A DNA stretch of 59,167 nt, taken from positions 1 through 59,167 of the forward strand of contig NZ_CAJUHF010000021.1 of the NCBI RefSeq assembly GCF_910585845.1. The letters run 5' to 3'. The notes beneath the pieces are model-generated. The model worked only from the letters and a program-made list of their open reading frames with translations. It was not told the DNA's origin and searched no databases. Numbering within the stretch: the stretch's first letter is position 1; every line of letters starts with the position of its first letter. This document shows positions 18,721-28,684 of the stretch, piece after piece. The position numbers and the translations under genes are program-made. The DNA comes from an uncultured Bacteroides sp. Its GTDB lineage: Bacteria > Bacteroidota > Bacteroidia > Bacteroidales > Bacteroidaceae.

Positions 18721-19016
18721 GAGTGATACGGTAATCTATCACTCGAAATATCGGATAAACCATTTATTGTTAATCTATTAATTAGCTAACTCATTAGCTA
18801 TCAATTCTAAATTCCAAATTGTCGGATTGCCCTGGGCTTTGTGTCCGATTCTCGTGGGGTTTTCCAGACAGATGCGGGGCAACATGTCGACAAACCCCAC
18901 GGGAATCGGACACAAATGCGGCAGCTTTTTACTCGTACTACGGCTCCCAATGTTACAAGTGGGCGTTCCACAGGAGATAGATTACCGTATCACTCGAAAT
19001 ATCGTATGAACCATTT
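18721..19016. repeat. Nested inverted and direct repeats between divergent susC genes
   Basis: The 978-bp gap between the two susC genes has no gene. Its centre holds a hairpin with 25-bp arms (18838-18862 and 18892-18916, one mismatch, 29-nt loop). Outside it is a perfect 16-bp inverted repeat: GATACGGTAATCTATC at 18725-18740 and GATAGATTACCGTATC at 18976-18991. Overlapping these, a 29-bp sequence (TATCACTCGAAATATCG..) is present as a direct repeat at 18737-18765 and 18988-19016, 27 of 29 identical. The 240-260 bp layout resembles a small invertible segment or the relic of a palindromic element. Confidence 0.7.
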
Positions 19017-19232
19017 TTCTATTCTAATCTCCACCTGCTCCATATCAACTCCATAATCTACCCAAGTTTTCGTCATCCTTATAGACAGAAGAAATCATGG
19101 ATATTTTCCGCTCCAAATTCCTCCCCGATACAGACAGGATAGTGGAAAGATAAAACGGCTTCTAATAATCTAAATGATACTGAGACTATTCATTTTGATT
19201 TTACTTACAAAAATTGATACTATTTTCCCGCT

Positions 19233-19302
19233 AAAAAGACAGATTTTTCCATGTTTTGACACGATTTTACATCCGCCAATTTAAAATACGATACTATATT
19301 TG
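19233..19302 (+). promoter_or_regulatory. Promoter and putative operator of susC pair 2
   Basis: The 33-bp element at 19233-19265 (contains TTTTTCCATGTTTTGACAC) is followed after 29 nt by TATATTTG (19295-19302). Mirror copy at 18525-18557. The leader to the ATG at 19386 is about 75 nt, the same as on the other side. Confidence 0.7.
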
Positions 19303-19385
19303 CAACACTTTTTCACAAGTGGGAAAACTTTTTTTCTCCTGAAAAAGATAGCGAACTAACTTTTGTTTAACTTAATAATTAAAGT

Positions 19386-22300
19386 ATGAAAGGCAGAAAG
19401 AATACAAATCTGTTGAGTCTGCTGGACAAGTTCCAGCGGCTGTTCTTCGTCGCTTTGTTTTCTGTGTTAGCCATAGGGGCTTTCGCACAGAGTAAAACTG
19501 TATCGGGTACTGTGCTTGACAACACAGGGGAATCCGTAATTGGTGCTAGTGTGCTCGTAAAAGGCACTACTAATGGTACTATTACCGACATTGACGGTAA
19601 ATACATTCTTCAGAATGTTCCGGCCAACGGAATTATTCAGATTAGTTTTGTGGGATACAAAACTTTGGAAATCCCAGTGAAAGGACAATCCACTATCAAT
19701 GCCACTTTGGTTGAAGACAGTGAAATGTTGGATGAAGTTGTAGTAGTAGGTTATGGTACGATGAAAAAAAGTGATGTGACTGGTGCCCTGACCCGCGTAA
19801 CATCGGCTACGATAGAAGAACGCCCCGTGCAAAATGCACTGCAAGCTATGCAAGGAAAGGCAGCTGGTGTGGAAATCACGACCAATAGCCGTCCTGGTGA
19901 AGTGGGTGTCGTTCGTATTCGTGGTACTCGCTCCATCGACAACTCCAACGACCCGTTGTACGTAGTTGACGGTATCCCCTTGACTGCCGGTGGTATCAAC
20001 GACCTGAACCCGAATGATATCGAGTCTATGGAGGTTCTGAAAGATGCATCCGCAACAGCCATCTACGGTTCGCGTGGTGCCAATGGTGTTGTTTTGGTTA
20101 CTACAAAGAAAGGTACAACAGGCCAGGCTAGTGTTTCTTACTCCGGAAATATCACCTTCTCTAAAATCCACTCTATGACCGACTGGATGAATTCTGGTGA
20201 ATACGTAGACTGGCAGATGCAGAAGTTGATCAACTCAGACAACTACCCCGGTCAATACGGCACGGCACCAGATCCGAACCAGATTGCCAACATCTTCGAC
20301 TTGGGTAACACTCCAGAAGCTGCACCCTACTTCAATGCAGCATGGCAGAGAGATGCAAATGGCAACTATGTAATGCGTGATGCTACTCCCGAAGAAATTG
20401 CCAAAGGTTATGCATCCAGAGTTCCTGTTTATAATGCTGCGGCCATCCCAACCACCAATTGGACGGATCTGGTAACCCGCACAGGTATTACGCAGAATCA
20501 TCAGATGTCTCTGTCAGCAGGAACAGACAAATCAAACATCTACTTCTCTTTGGCTTATCTGGATCAAGAAGCTGCTCTGAAAGACCAGGATTTCAAGCGC
20601 TATACAGCCAAAGTCAGTGGAGAAATCACTCCGACCAAATGGTTTAAGGCCGGAATGAGTTTGAATGCCAACCACTCTATCCAGAACTATGGTATCTTGA
20701 ACAACTCTGCCAACACCGTTGCAAAGGATATCTACAGCTATGCGCTGAACATGCTGCCCATCTATCCTGCCTTCGATGAAAACGGCACTGCCATCAAAGG
20801 TTCTGCCGGCGGTCTGGAGTTCAACCCGATGGTGGATATCAACGAGGCTACCAACGAAACCCGTGCTACTACAGTATTGTTCAGTTCTTTCGCAGAAGTG
20901 GACTTCGGTGGATTCTGGGAACCGTTGAAAGGTCTGAAATGGCGTACCAACCTGGGTGCACAGTTCCGTAATAGCCGTGTTGGTTCTTATTATGGAGAGA
21001 ACTTCACCAATCCGCACAAGAATACGGCAAATAATCCAAATACAGCATACAACAACCACAGCACACGTACGTCATGGACTTTGGAGAACATGATCTTCTA
21101 TAACAAAACCTTGAAAGAGATCCATACCATCGGGGTTACTCTGATGCAGTCTGCCGAACAATCACGTAGCGAAGGTTTGAGTTATCGTGCTTACCAATGC
21201 GTATTCCCGACTGCTATATGGTACGGACTTGCTAACTCAGATCGTACACAAAACGGTATCGGCTCTTCTTTCTCCGAACAGACCCGTACTTCATTTATGG
21301 GACGTTTGAACTATAGCTTGATGAACCGCTATCTGTTGACCGTGACAGGACGTTGGGACGGTGCTTCCGTACTGGCAGTAGGTCATAAGTGGGATTTCTT
21401 CCCGTCAGCAGCTTTGGCATGGAAAGTTAACGAGGAATCTTTCTTGAGAGACGTCAACTGGATTGACCAAATCAAACTGCGTGTAGGTTATGGTGTCACA
21501 GGTAATGCTTCCGTAAGCCCATATCAGACTTCTGGTTCTATGACAGCTGATTTTGCCGGTAAATTCTTCGGTCCGGGTAACTCGACTACACTATCCAACG
21601 GAGCGAAAGCCAACGTATTACCCAACTACGGTTTAGGATGGGAAAAGACCGCATCTACCAACTTGGGTATCGACTTCGCTTTCTTGAAGAGCCGTATCAG
21701 CGGTAGCATCGAATACTATGAGGCACGCACCAGCGACTTGATCTTGTCAAAGGCTATTCCGGGTATCACCGGTTATACTTCCATCCGTACTAATGTGGGT
21801 AAGACAGCCAACCGTGGCTTCGAATTCACACTTTCTACGGTGAACGTAGATACCAAAGACTTCAAATGGACTACTGATTTCTCTATTTCTACCAACAAGG
21901 GCTGGATCGTAGAGCTCGCCAACGGTAAAGTGGATGACACAGCTAACAAATGGTTCATCAACCGTCCTATTGACGATGTATGGGTGTACAAATACTCACG
22001 CCTGTGGCAGAACACAGACGAAGACCTCCGCATGCTTGGTTTCTACGAGGCTAACGGTCTAAAAATGAAGCCTGGTATGGCTATGATAGAAGACCAGAAT
22101 CTGGTAGAGGTACCTGCCGGAACAGAAGGCGCACTTTCTAAAGAAATCACATGGACAGACAGTAAAGGTGTATCACACACCGAAACCATCTATTACGAAA
22201 ACAACGGTGCTGGCGTAATCAACGATGATGACAAGAAACACATCGGTCAGTGGTCACCGAAGTGGTCAGGCGGTTTCACAACGACCTTTACTTACAAAGA

Positions 22301-22757
22301 TTGGGAACTGAGCGCATTCATCTACGGACGCTTCGGAGGCACTTATTACGGACTTCTCCAAACTCTGGGTCGCCGTGTAGAAACAGACATGTGGAGTCCT
22401 GAGAACCCAGGCGGTAAATATCCCATCCAATACAGTGGTGGTACTTATTCCGGCGTAACCGACTACAGTGCTTACATGAACTACACCAAAGGAAACATGG
22501 TGGCTCTGCGTAATATTTCTCTGTCATACAACTTGCCTAAGAAATATTTGCAGAAAGTGGGTGCAAACAAATGTCAGATTTACGCACAAGTGCTGAACCC
22601 ATTCATCTGGGGTGGCGAACTGGTTAAAGCTGGTATCAACCCTGATGATACAACCGGATGGAGCACAAGTTCAAACGATACGAACTTTATCGGTGGCCAG
22701 ACGAATAATACAATGCTTACCCGCAGTTACGTGATCGGTGTTCGCCTTGGTTTTTAA
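19386..22757 (+). CDS. SusC/RagA family TonB-dependent transporter (pair 2)
   Basis: 1123 residues, with the same architecture as pair 1: signal peptide ending GAFAQ near 35, carboxypeptidase-like domain (GTVLDNTGESVIGASVLVKG), TonB box DEVVVVGYG near 115, plug to about 240 (AIYGSRGANGVVLVTT) and a barrel closing with YVIGVRLGF. The N-terminal third is close to pair 1 at the protein level, while the barrel diverges and is about 75 residues longer, with an insert near 800-960 that includes acidic WTDSKGVSHTETIYYENNG. Different ligands are therefore likely. It heads a rightward susCD operon. Confidence 0.95.
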   Translation: MKGRKNTNLLSLLDKFQRLFFVALFSVLAIGAFAQSKTVSGTVLDNTGESVIGASVLVKGTTNGTITDIDGKYILQNVPANGIIQISFVGYKTLEIPVKGQSTINATLVEDSEMLDEVVVVGYGTMKKSDVTGALTRVTSATIEERPVQNALQAMQGKAAGVEITTNSRPGEVGVVRIRGTRSIDNSNDPLYVVDGIPLTAGGINDLNPNDIESMEVLKDASATAIYGSRGANGVVLVTTKKGTTGQASVSYSGNITFSKIHSMTDWMNSGEYVDWQMQKLINSDNYPGQYGTAPDPNQIANIFDLGNTPEAAPYFNAAWQRDANGNYVMRDATPEEIAKGYASRVPVYNAAAIPTTNWTDLVTRTGITQNHQMSLSAGTDKSNIYFSLAYLDQEAALKDQDFKRYTAKVSGEITPTKWFKAGMSLNANHSIQNYGILNNSANTVAKDIYSYALNMLPIYPAFDENGTAIKGSAGGLEFNPMVDINEATNETRATTVLFSSFAEVDFGGFWEPLKGLKWRTNLGAQFRNSRVGSYYGENFTNPHKNTANNPNTAYNNHSTRTSWTLENMIFYNKTLKEIHTIGVTLMQSAEQSRSEGLSYRAYQCVFPTAIWYGLANSDRTQNGIGSSFSEQTRTSFMGRLNYSLMNRYLLTVTGRWDGASVLAVGHKWDFFPSAALAWKVNEESFLRDVNWIDQIKLRVGYGVTGNASVSPYQTSGSMTADFAGKFFGPGNSTTLSNGAKANVLPNYGLGWEKTASTNLGIDFAFLKSRISGSIEYYEARTSDLILSKAIPGITGYTSIRTNVGKTANRGFEFTLSTVNVDTKDFKWTTDFSISTNKGWIVELANGKVDDTANKWFINRPIDDVWVYKYSRLWQNTDEDLRMLGFYEANGLKMKPGMAMIEDQNLVEVPAGTEGALSKEITWTDSKGVSHTETIYYENNGAGVINDDDKKHIGQWSPKWSGGFTTTFTYKDWELSAFIYGRFGGTYYGLLQTLGRRVETDMWSPENPGGKYPIQYSGGTYSGVTDYSAYMNYTKGNMVALRNISLSYNLPKKYLQKVGANKCQIYAQVLNPFIWGGELVKAGINPDDTTGWSTSSNDTNFIGGQTNNTMLTRSYVIGVRLGF

Positions 22758-22782
22758 TTAATAACTAAATCAGTTGAAAATT

Positions 22783-25092
22783 ATGAAATTAAAGAAATAT
22801 ATTTCACTCTCTCTGGCAGGCCTTATGATGGCTTCCTGCTCAGACAGTTTTCTTGAAGAAAAGATGGTGGCTACCATCACTCAGGATTATTTTAATACTG
22901 AAAAAGGATTCGCAGAGCTGGTAACTGCCACATACGATGCCTTGCGTCAGGCTTCACAATACCAACAAGGGCCGTGGACCTACTATCTGGGATTGGACAA
23001 TATGACGGCAGCTACTGTCACATACGCCAACTATTCAGCATCAGCATGGAATTCCACTGCTAATGTGGCAAACCACATGGATGGTCTGGCTGCAGAAAAC
23101 TCAAGAAACATGCTGGGTTACTACCCTACCATCAACAACTGTAACCGTGTGATCCAGACTATCGATGAAGGAAAAGCATTGGGAAAATATACCGGTGAAG
23201 CCGAAGCATCACGCGCCAAGGCAGAAGCTCTTTTCAACCGTGCTTACTGCGTATTCGTGCTGAATACATTCTACGGGGATATCTATTTCCCGCGTACCTA
23301 TACAGCCGCAATGCCTTCTAACTTCGCTTTTACCCGCGAATCTTCAGAAAGAACCTATGCACAGCTGATTGGAGACTTGCGTTATGCTTTCGACAAATTG
23401 CCGACTGCAGGCAACATGCCAGCAGCCGAATTTGGCCGTGCTACCAAAGGAGCTGCCGCTCATTTCCTTGCCAAACTGTACCTCTACCGCCACATGGGTC
23501 AAGGATATGGAAACAGTACCTACGGACGTAAGGAAAACGGTACGATCGACAATACGAACGACAAATCCTATTTGGGTATGTTGTACAAAGGAACCGGCAC
23601 TGCCGACCTCGACTCTTGTATCTACTACTCAAACTATGTATTGGATCAGGATGGAAGTTATAGACTGAACGATGATTATGGATTGATCTTCAAGCATGAG
23701 AAGGGAGACTTCAGTGGTGAAAACAGTCCTGAAATCGTATTATCTTGCGTATATGGCTATCCTACTGGTGACGGAGGTAACGGCCGTTATGCCAACCGTA
23801 TGCAATATTTCGTTTCTACAGCTTATATGGTAGCTCAATGGGGTATTCCTAATGAAGTGTTCCAGTACGGCTATCGCGGACGTAGTTCTGTAGCTCATCC
23901 GAACGATTTCAGCTTCAATGTTTTTGCAGACAAGACTGTGGATTCCCGTTTCGAGAAGTCATTCCGCATAGAAGCAGAAACGGCTTTGCCTGCCGGCGAC
24001 TATTACGCTTACAACGATTCTAAGAACGGAACTTATACATGGACTGCTGAGCAGGCTGCTTTCTTCAACGAACATATATTGCCTACTTACGACCGTCCGT
24101 CATGGGGTGGACGCCAGGCTGTTGCCGGTGAACACAAGATGGGTAGCGGAGACTTGGCATTCGCTTATCTGGAGAACACCAAAGAAACAGCTATCGATAG
24201 CCTTGAAGTAGAAGCACAACCTTTCTATCTGTTCGCAACATGGGTAAAGAAAGGTGATAAATACTATTACCGCCCCACTCGTGGAACAAAAGATTCCAAT
24301 CATTACTTGAATACCAAGGCTCATGGTGGTCTGACTGCCATGGCTAAAGAGCTTCAGCCCTCTACTCGCAAGTATGACGATCCCGACCGTGAGACAGCCA
24401 ACAGCTATAACTCAGGACGCGATGTGCCTTTGTTCCGCGTATCTGAAACTTATCTGATGCGTGCCAATGCATACGGACTGAAAGGAGACTATGCACGTGC
24501 TTTGGCTGATATTAATAAGGTACGTGAGCGTGCCGCCTACAAGCCGGGTGAAAAACGTGCAGAAGTCATCGCACGCCTGTATCCGGGCAGGGAGAACCTG
24601 ACTACTGCAGAACGTCAGTACCCATACGAAGTAGCAACCGACTGCTCTTCAAAGATGACAATCACCGCTGCGGCATGGGACGGAGCTTCTGCTGCATCAA
24701 AGGCAGAAATGTATCCTGAACAGAACATCTTGGGAGGTAGCCTGAGCGAAGCTGACCGCTTCCAGAACTACATTCTGAACGAGGTAGCCCGTGAGTTTAA
24801 CATGGAAGAGATGGTATATTACAACTGGTTGCACCACTCCGGATGGCAGTACATGCGTATCCTGTACCATGACAAAACTGCTTCTACCCTGCCACAAGGT
24901 CCTGAATACTGGCCGGTAGCCGACAATGAAGTCAGCGACGGTGCGTTAGTTGATCGCAAAGGCCTTGGCTTCTTGCAGCCTTATCATACGTTGAAGCCTT
25001 TCAAACAAGCTACCATCGACCTTTATACAGATGAAAACAACGTTCTTCTGGATGAAGCAGGTAAGAAGGCTTATCAGAACTATGGATATTAA
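22783..25092 (+). CDS. SusD/RagB family glycan-binding lipoprotein (pair 2)
   Basis: 769 residues from the ATG at 22783 (a TTG nine bases earlier is less likely). The lipoprotein signal ends MMASCSDSF (Cys about 19). SusD features include FNRAYCVFVLNTFYGDIYFPR near 150, GAAAHFLAKLYLYRHMGQGYG near 225 and VSETYLMRANAYGLKGDYARALADINKVRERA near 553. The C-terminal NYILNEVAREFNMEEMVYYNWLHH block is near 665. It partners the SusC 25 bp upstream. It is about 70 residues longer than the pair 1 protein, with an aromatic-rich middle section that may form the glycan platform. Confidence 0.93.
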   Translation: MKLKKYISLSLAGLMMASCSDSFLEEKMVATITQDYFNTEKGFAELVTATYDALRQASQYQQGPWTYYLGLDNMTAATVTYANYSASAWNSTANVANHMDGLAAENSRNMLGYYPTINNCNRVIQTIDEGKALGKYTGEAEASRAKAEALFNRAYCVFVLNTFYGDIYFPRTYTAAMPSNFAFTRESSERTYAQLIGDLRYAFDKLPTAGNMPAAEFGRATKGAAAHFLAKLYLYRHMGQGYGNSTYGRKENGTIDNTNDKSYLGMLYKGTGTADLDSCIYYSNYVLDQDGSYRLNDDYGLIFKHEKGDFSGENSPEIVLSCVYGYPTGDGGNGRYANRMQYFVSTAYMVAQWGIPNEVFQYGYRGRSSVAHPNDFSFNVFADKTVDSRFEKSFRIEAETALPAGDYYAYNDSKNGTYTWTAEQAAFFNEHILPTYDRPSWGGRQAVAGEHKMGSGDLAFAYLENTKETAIDSLEVEAQPFYLFATWVKKGDKYYYRPTRGTKDSNHYLNTKAHGGLTAMAKELQPSTRKYDDPDRETANSYNSGRDVPLFRVSETYLMRANAYGLKGDYARALADINKVRERAAYKPGEKRAEVIARLYPGRENLTTAERQYPYEVATDCSSKMTITAAAWDGASAASKAEMYPEQNILGGSLSEADRFQNYILNEVAREFNMEEMVYYNWLHHSGWQYMRILYHDKTASTLPQGPEYWPVADNEVSDGALVDRKGLGFLQPYHTLKPFKQATIDLYTDENNVLLDEAGKKAYQNYGY

Positions 25093-25177
25093 AGTTTAAA
25101 GCCTATCCGGCTTAGCAAGCAAGATTAACAATAGTTTATTGGGAAAAGAGGAACATATAAAAGTTCCCCAAAATGAG

Positions 25178-25224
25178 AGATTACCTCCGCTACAAGTAGC
25201 TATAGCGGGGGTAATCTTGTTTTT
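25178..25224 (+). terminator. Terminator of the rightward susCD operon
   Basis: A 15-bp stem (AGATTACCTCCGCTA with TAGCGGGGGTAATCT, one mismatch) is followed by TGTTTTT. It isolates susCD pair 2 from the lyase operon, which has its own promoter 50 bp later. Confidence 0.8.
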
Positions 25225-25271
25225 AATCAGACAGGATTGAATTGCAATTACCAAGGAAAATGTACAATTCA

Positions 25272-25325
25272 CCATGTAAATGGATTATTTTCTATTTGCA
25301 ACTCCTGTCGTAACGCATAAATTTG
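25272..25325 (+). promoter_or_regulatory. PUL-type promoter of the PL22-PL11 operon
   Basis: CCATGTAAATGG at 25272-25283 is a CCAT-N4-ATGG palindrome. TAAATTTG follows at 25318-25325, exactly 40 nt after CCATGT. TTTG at about -33 lies in CTATTTGC. This promoter shares AAATGGAT, ATT-rich spacing and TTCTATTTGC with the promoter at 28590. Confidence 0.65.
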
Positions 25326-25351
25326 CCGTATCAAATAAAAATAGACAGGCT

Positions 25352-26677
25352 ATGAGAGATACTTTTTTAGCAATTACCTTCTTCTCGGCTTTTAGCCAAG
25401 TGGCATCAGCCCAATTCGGGAAATGCACAGCATCGGAAATGCAAACTTATACAGATAGTTCGACCGGCAATACCATCACGATATTGACCGATACCACAAA
25501 GCATGACCGTTTTCTTTATCAGACCGACCCGATATGGACAGCAGACGGAAAATATCTGTTGTTCAGGTCTTCCAGTCGCGGAAACGACAAAGAGGTGGAG
25601 AGCGTCCTTCCCAATGGAGAGAAAAGGAAATGGACCCCTACGCAGATCTATTTCATAGAGATGACCACAGGCAAGATCATCCAAGCCACAGAAGGCAAAA
25701 ATCTGGGTAACGTCTTCCTCGCCAATAAGACAAACCGTATGTTCATCAGCCGCAAAGAGAATGAGGACTGGAATATGTACGTGATGGACTTGGATAAGTT
25801 CTTTGCTGACGTAGCCAAAGGAAAGGTCGGCAAGCCTGCCCAATATGAGACCTTCATCGGCACATTCCCCACAGAAATGGGACGACTGGGAGGATATGCT
25901 GTAGATTGCAATGACGACTACGCCTACATCACCGTCGAACGCGACGGTACAGAAGAGGAGAAGGAACGCATGATGAAGAATGCTTTCCTGCCCGAAAGCA
26001 ATCAGCCTATAAAAATCAAGCCCACCCTCTGCGGAATCCGCAAGATGAACCTCAACACAGGAGAAGTGACCAAGGTGATCGACACAGAGTTCAAGACCGG
26101 ACATATACAGGCAAGCCGCTTTACTCCTGGGGAAATCGTCTTCTGTAACGAAACAGGAGGCGACGCCCATCAGCGTATGTGGTTCTGTACGGCAGATGGA
26201 ACAATTTTCAAGCCCCTCTACAAGGAAACACCATTAGACTGGGTCACCCACGAAACCTTTGCGACAAAAGATTATGTCTATTTCAACATATTAGGATTCC
26301 AACCACGCCTCCGCAAACAAATAAGCGGTATTGCACGCATTAATCTGCGAACCGACGATGTAGAACTGATCGGTCAAGTGGAAATGGAAAAAGACCGTCA
26401 AGCGATCGACAACCAACTGATTGGAAGAGGCTTCTGGCATTGCAATGCCAGCCGTGACAACAGATGGGCGGCAGGAGATACGTTCGGAGGAAATGTATGG
26501 CTGATCAATGTACAGACTGGCGAACGCCATTGGTTAGTCTCAGACACGAAGATGAAGCCCGACCACGCCCATCCAAGTTTCAGTCCTGACGGTACGAAAG
26601 TACTGTTCCAATCCGGACATTTCACCAATGGAAAGAGGCTGAACCTGATGATGGTAGATATTTCTACATTCAAATAA
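25352..26677 (+). CDS. Oligogalacturonate lyase family protein (PL22-like)
   Basis: 441 residues from the ATG at 25352, chosen because the -7 box is at 25318. It has a signal peptide (ending VASAQ) and then a seven-bladed-propeller-like sequence with TolB-type repeats: DPIWTADGKYLLFRSSSRG near 53, GYAVDCNDDYAYITVERDG near 180, THETFATKDYVYFN near 302, and DHAHPSFSPDGTKVLFQSG near 406 with a metal-type His pair. This fits the Bacteroidetes branch of the PL22 oligogalacturonide lyases, which beta-eliminate short galacturonides. Here it would give unsaturated monomers in the periplasm. A non-catalytic propeller is the main alternative. Confidence 0.72.
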   Translation: MRDTFLAITFFSAFSQVASAQFGKCTASEMQTYTDSSTGNTITILTDTTKHDRFLYQTDPIWTADGKYLLFRSSSRGNDKEVESVLPNGEKRKWTPTQIYFIEMTTGKIIQATEGKNLGNVFLANKTNRMFISRKENEDWNMYVMDLDKFFADVAKGKVGKPAQYETFIGTFPTEMGRLGGYAVDCNDDYAYITVERDGTEEEKERMMKNAFLPESNQPIKIKPTLCGIRKMNLNTGEVTKVIDTEFKTGHIQASRFTPGEIVFCNETGGDAHQRMWFCTADGTIFKPLYKETPLDWVTHETFATKDYVYFNILGFQPRLRKQISGIARINLRTDDVELIGQVEMEKDRQAIDNQLIGRGFWHCNASRDNRWAAGDTFGGNVWLINVQTGERHWLVSDTKMKPDHAHPSFSPDGTKVLFQSGHFTNGKRLNLMMVDISTFK

Positions 26678-26695
26678 AATTTTATATACTGACAG

Positions 26696-28540
26696 ATGAA
26701 ACACTGGATTATAATGAATATACTTCTGCTTGTCGGAAGCCTATTCGCTTTCTCCCAACCTTATAGCGGAGAAAAACTTTCAAGAGGACTGATCGGAATT
26801 CCTACAGAAAACGGAATGTATTTCAGTTGGCGAATGGCCTTAGCCGATGCTCCCGATTTACAGTTTGACCTATACCGTAGTTCCAACGGAGGTACGGAAG
26901 TAAAGCTAAACAAGAAGCCAATAGAAAAGACTTCCGATTTCTTGGACTGCACAGTAGACTACACAGTAGACAACCGTTGGATCTTAAAGGCAACGAATGG
27001 AGAAGTGACTACGTGGACACGCTTGAAAGATGAGAAACGTACCCCCTATCTGAGTATTCCCATCAGTAAACCGGAGGACGGAGAAATAGCCGGCGAACGA
27101 TTCACCTATACAGCCAACGATTGCAGTGTAGGCGATCTGGACGGTGACGGGGAGTATGAGATTATTCTGAAATGGTATCCCTCGAATTCCAAACGTCCTC
27201 CCCAACGCGGTTTCACTGGTAACACCTATTTGGACGCCTACAAGATAGACGGCACCAGACTATGGCGCATCGACCTGGGTCCCAACATACGCTCTGGAGC
27301 CGCTACGACCAATTTCTTGGTCTTCGATTTCGATGGAGACGGCTGTGCGGAAGTCTGCTGCAAAACGGGAGATGGTACTGTAGACGGACTCGGGCATCGG
27401 ATAGGCGACGCCCAAGCTGACTGGAGAACATGGGATAAGCAAAGTCCTACATATGGTAAAATAGTAAACGGTCCTGAATATCTCACAGTCTTCGAAGGAC
27501 GTACTGGAAAAGAGCTGGATACGAAAGAATATATCCCGACACGTTATCCTTTAGACGGTTGGGGAGGCATTGGCGGAAATTGTGGCAATGACAATACAGG
27601 AGGCCGCTCCGACCGTTTTACTGCCGGAGTCGCCTTCTTGGACGGAAAAACGCCCTCGCCTGTCATGGTCAGAGGATGGTATGGAAGAACCGTTGTTGCT
27701 GCATGGACCTTTACCAACGGCTCATTGAGACATATTTGGACTTTCGACAGTGCAACACCGGGATGGGAAGCCTATTCGGGTATGGGAAACCACAGTGTAA
27801 CCGTAGCAGATTTTGATGGAGACGGTTGCGACGAAATCTGTGTAGGAGCCATGACCGTGGATCACAACGGCAAGGGACTGTTTTCTACTGGTTTACGTCA
27901 TGGAGATGCATTGCATGCCGGACGTTTTATCCCTTCCCGTCAAGGCATGCAGGTCTTCGGCGTACATGAGAATGAAGGCGACAATGACATCGTCAAACGC
28001 ACTCCTGCCGTAGCCATGTTCGATGGTGCAACCGGAGAGATTATCTGGCAAGACGGCTTAGGCAAGGATGCCGGACGCGGAGTAGCAGCTGATATCGACC
28101 CACGCTATGAGGGTGCGGAATGTTGGTGTAACGTCGGTGGCCTGAGGCGAGGAGACACTGGAGAGTTCATCAGCAACCAGAAACCCAACTCTTGCAACTT
28201 TACTATCTACTGGGATGCCGACCCCTTGGCAGAATTACTGGATCATGTCTCCATCAGCAAATGGAACTGGAAGACAGAAAGCACAGATTTGTTATTAAAG
28301 GCGGAAGGAGTTGTTTCCAACAATGGTACCAAAGGCAATCCGTGTCTGTCGGGCGACATTCTCGGAGATTGGCGCGAAGAAGTTATCTGGGCTTCCGAAG
28401 ACCAGACAGAGCTACACATTTATTCTACAACAATACCTGCTGCCGACAGGCGCATCACATGGATGAATGACCGTCAATACAGATTGGCGATAGCATGGCA
28501 GAATGTGGCATATAACCAGCCGCCACATAGCAGTTTTTAG
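26696..28540 (+). CDS. Rhamnogalacturonan lyase (PL11)
   Basis: 614 residues with a signal peptide (ending AFSQ near 21). It is an eight-bladed propeller of family PL11, starting with GEKLSRGLIGIPTENGMYFSW. The calcium-binding DxDxDG repeats are visible: SVGDLDGDGEYEIILKWYPSN, FDFDGDGCAEVCCKTGDGTVDG, VADFDGDGCDEICVGAMTVD. It endo-cleaves the Rha-GalA backbone of RG-I by beta-elimination. It lies 18 bp after the PL22-like gene in the same operon. The C-terminus stops at NQPPHSSF, some 16 residues earlier than the PL11 module at 33936, so the last strand of the usual fold is short. Confidence 0.92.
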   Translation: MKHWIIMNILLLVGSLFAFSQPYSGEKLSRGLIGIPTENGMYFSWRMALADAPDLQFDLYRSSNGGTEVKLNKKPIEKTSDFLDCTVDYTVDNRWILKATNGEVTTWTRLKDEKRTPYLSIPISKPEDGEIAGERFTYTANDCSVGDLDGDGEYEIILKWYPSNSKRPPQRGFTGNTYLDAYKIDGTRLWRIDLGPNIRSGAATTNFLVFDFDGDGCAEVCCKTGDGTVDGLGHRIGDAQADWRTWDKQSPTYGKIVNGPEYLTVFEGRTGKELDTKEYIPTRYPLDGWGGIGGNCGNDNTGGRSDRFTAGVAFLDGKTPSPVMVRGWYGRTVVAAWTFTNGSLRHIWTFDSATPGWEAYSGMGNHSVTVADFDGDGCDEICVGAMTVDHNGKGLFSTGLRHGDALHAGRFIPSRQGMQVFGVHENEGDNDIVKRTPAVAMFDGATGEIIWQDGLGKDAGRGVAADIDPRYEGAECWCNVGGLRRGDTGEFISNQKPNSCNFTIYWDADPLAELLDHVSISKWNWKTESTDLLLKAEGVVSNNGTKGNPCLSGDILGDWREEVIWASEDQTELHIYSTTIPAADRRITWMNDRQYRLAIAWQNVAYNQPPHSSF

Positions 28541-28589
28541 CCTTGCTATCCCTCAGAAGCGTATATATGTACCTTGACTGTACGAATAG

Positions 28590-28643
28590 ACAGGGAAATG
28601 GATAATATTCTATTTGCCTGTCCATTTGTTCGCCTTAATTTTG
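28590..28643 (+). promoter_or_regulatory. PUL-type promoter of the tandem-esterase operon
   Basis: TAATTTTG at 28636-28643 is the -7 box and TTTG in CTATTTGCC forms the -33 part. The 22 bases from AAATGGAT (28596) match the 25278 promoter at 20 of 22 positions with the same 40-nt register. The CCATGT half itself is replaced by ACAGGG. Confidence 0.55.
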
Positions 28644-28684
28644 TAGAAGATTTGATAACGATAAAGAAAAATACTATAAATGTC

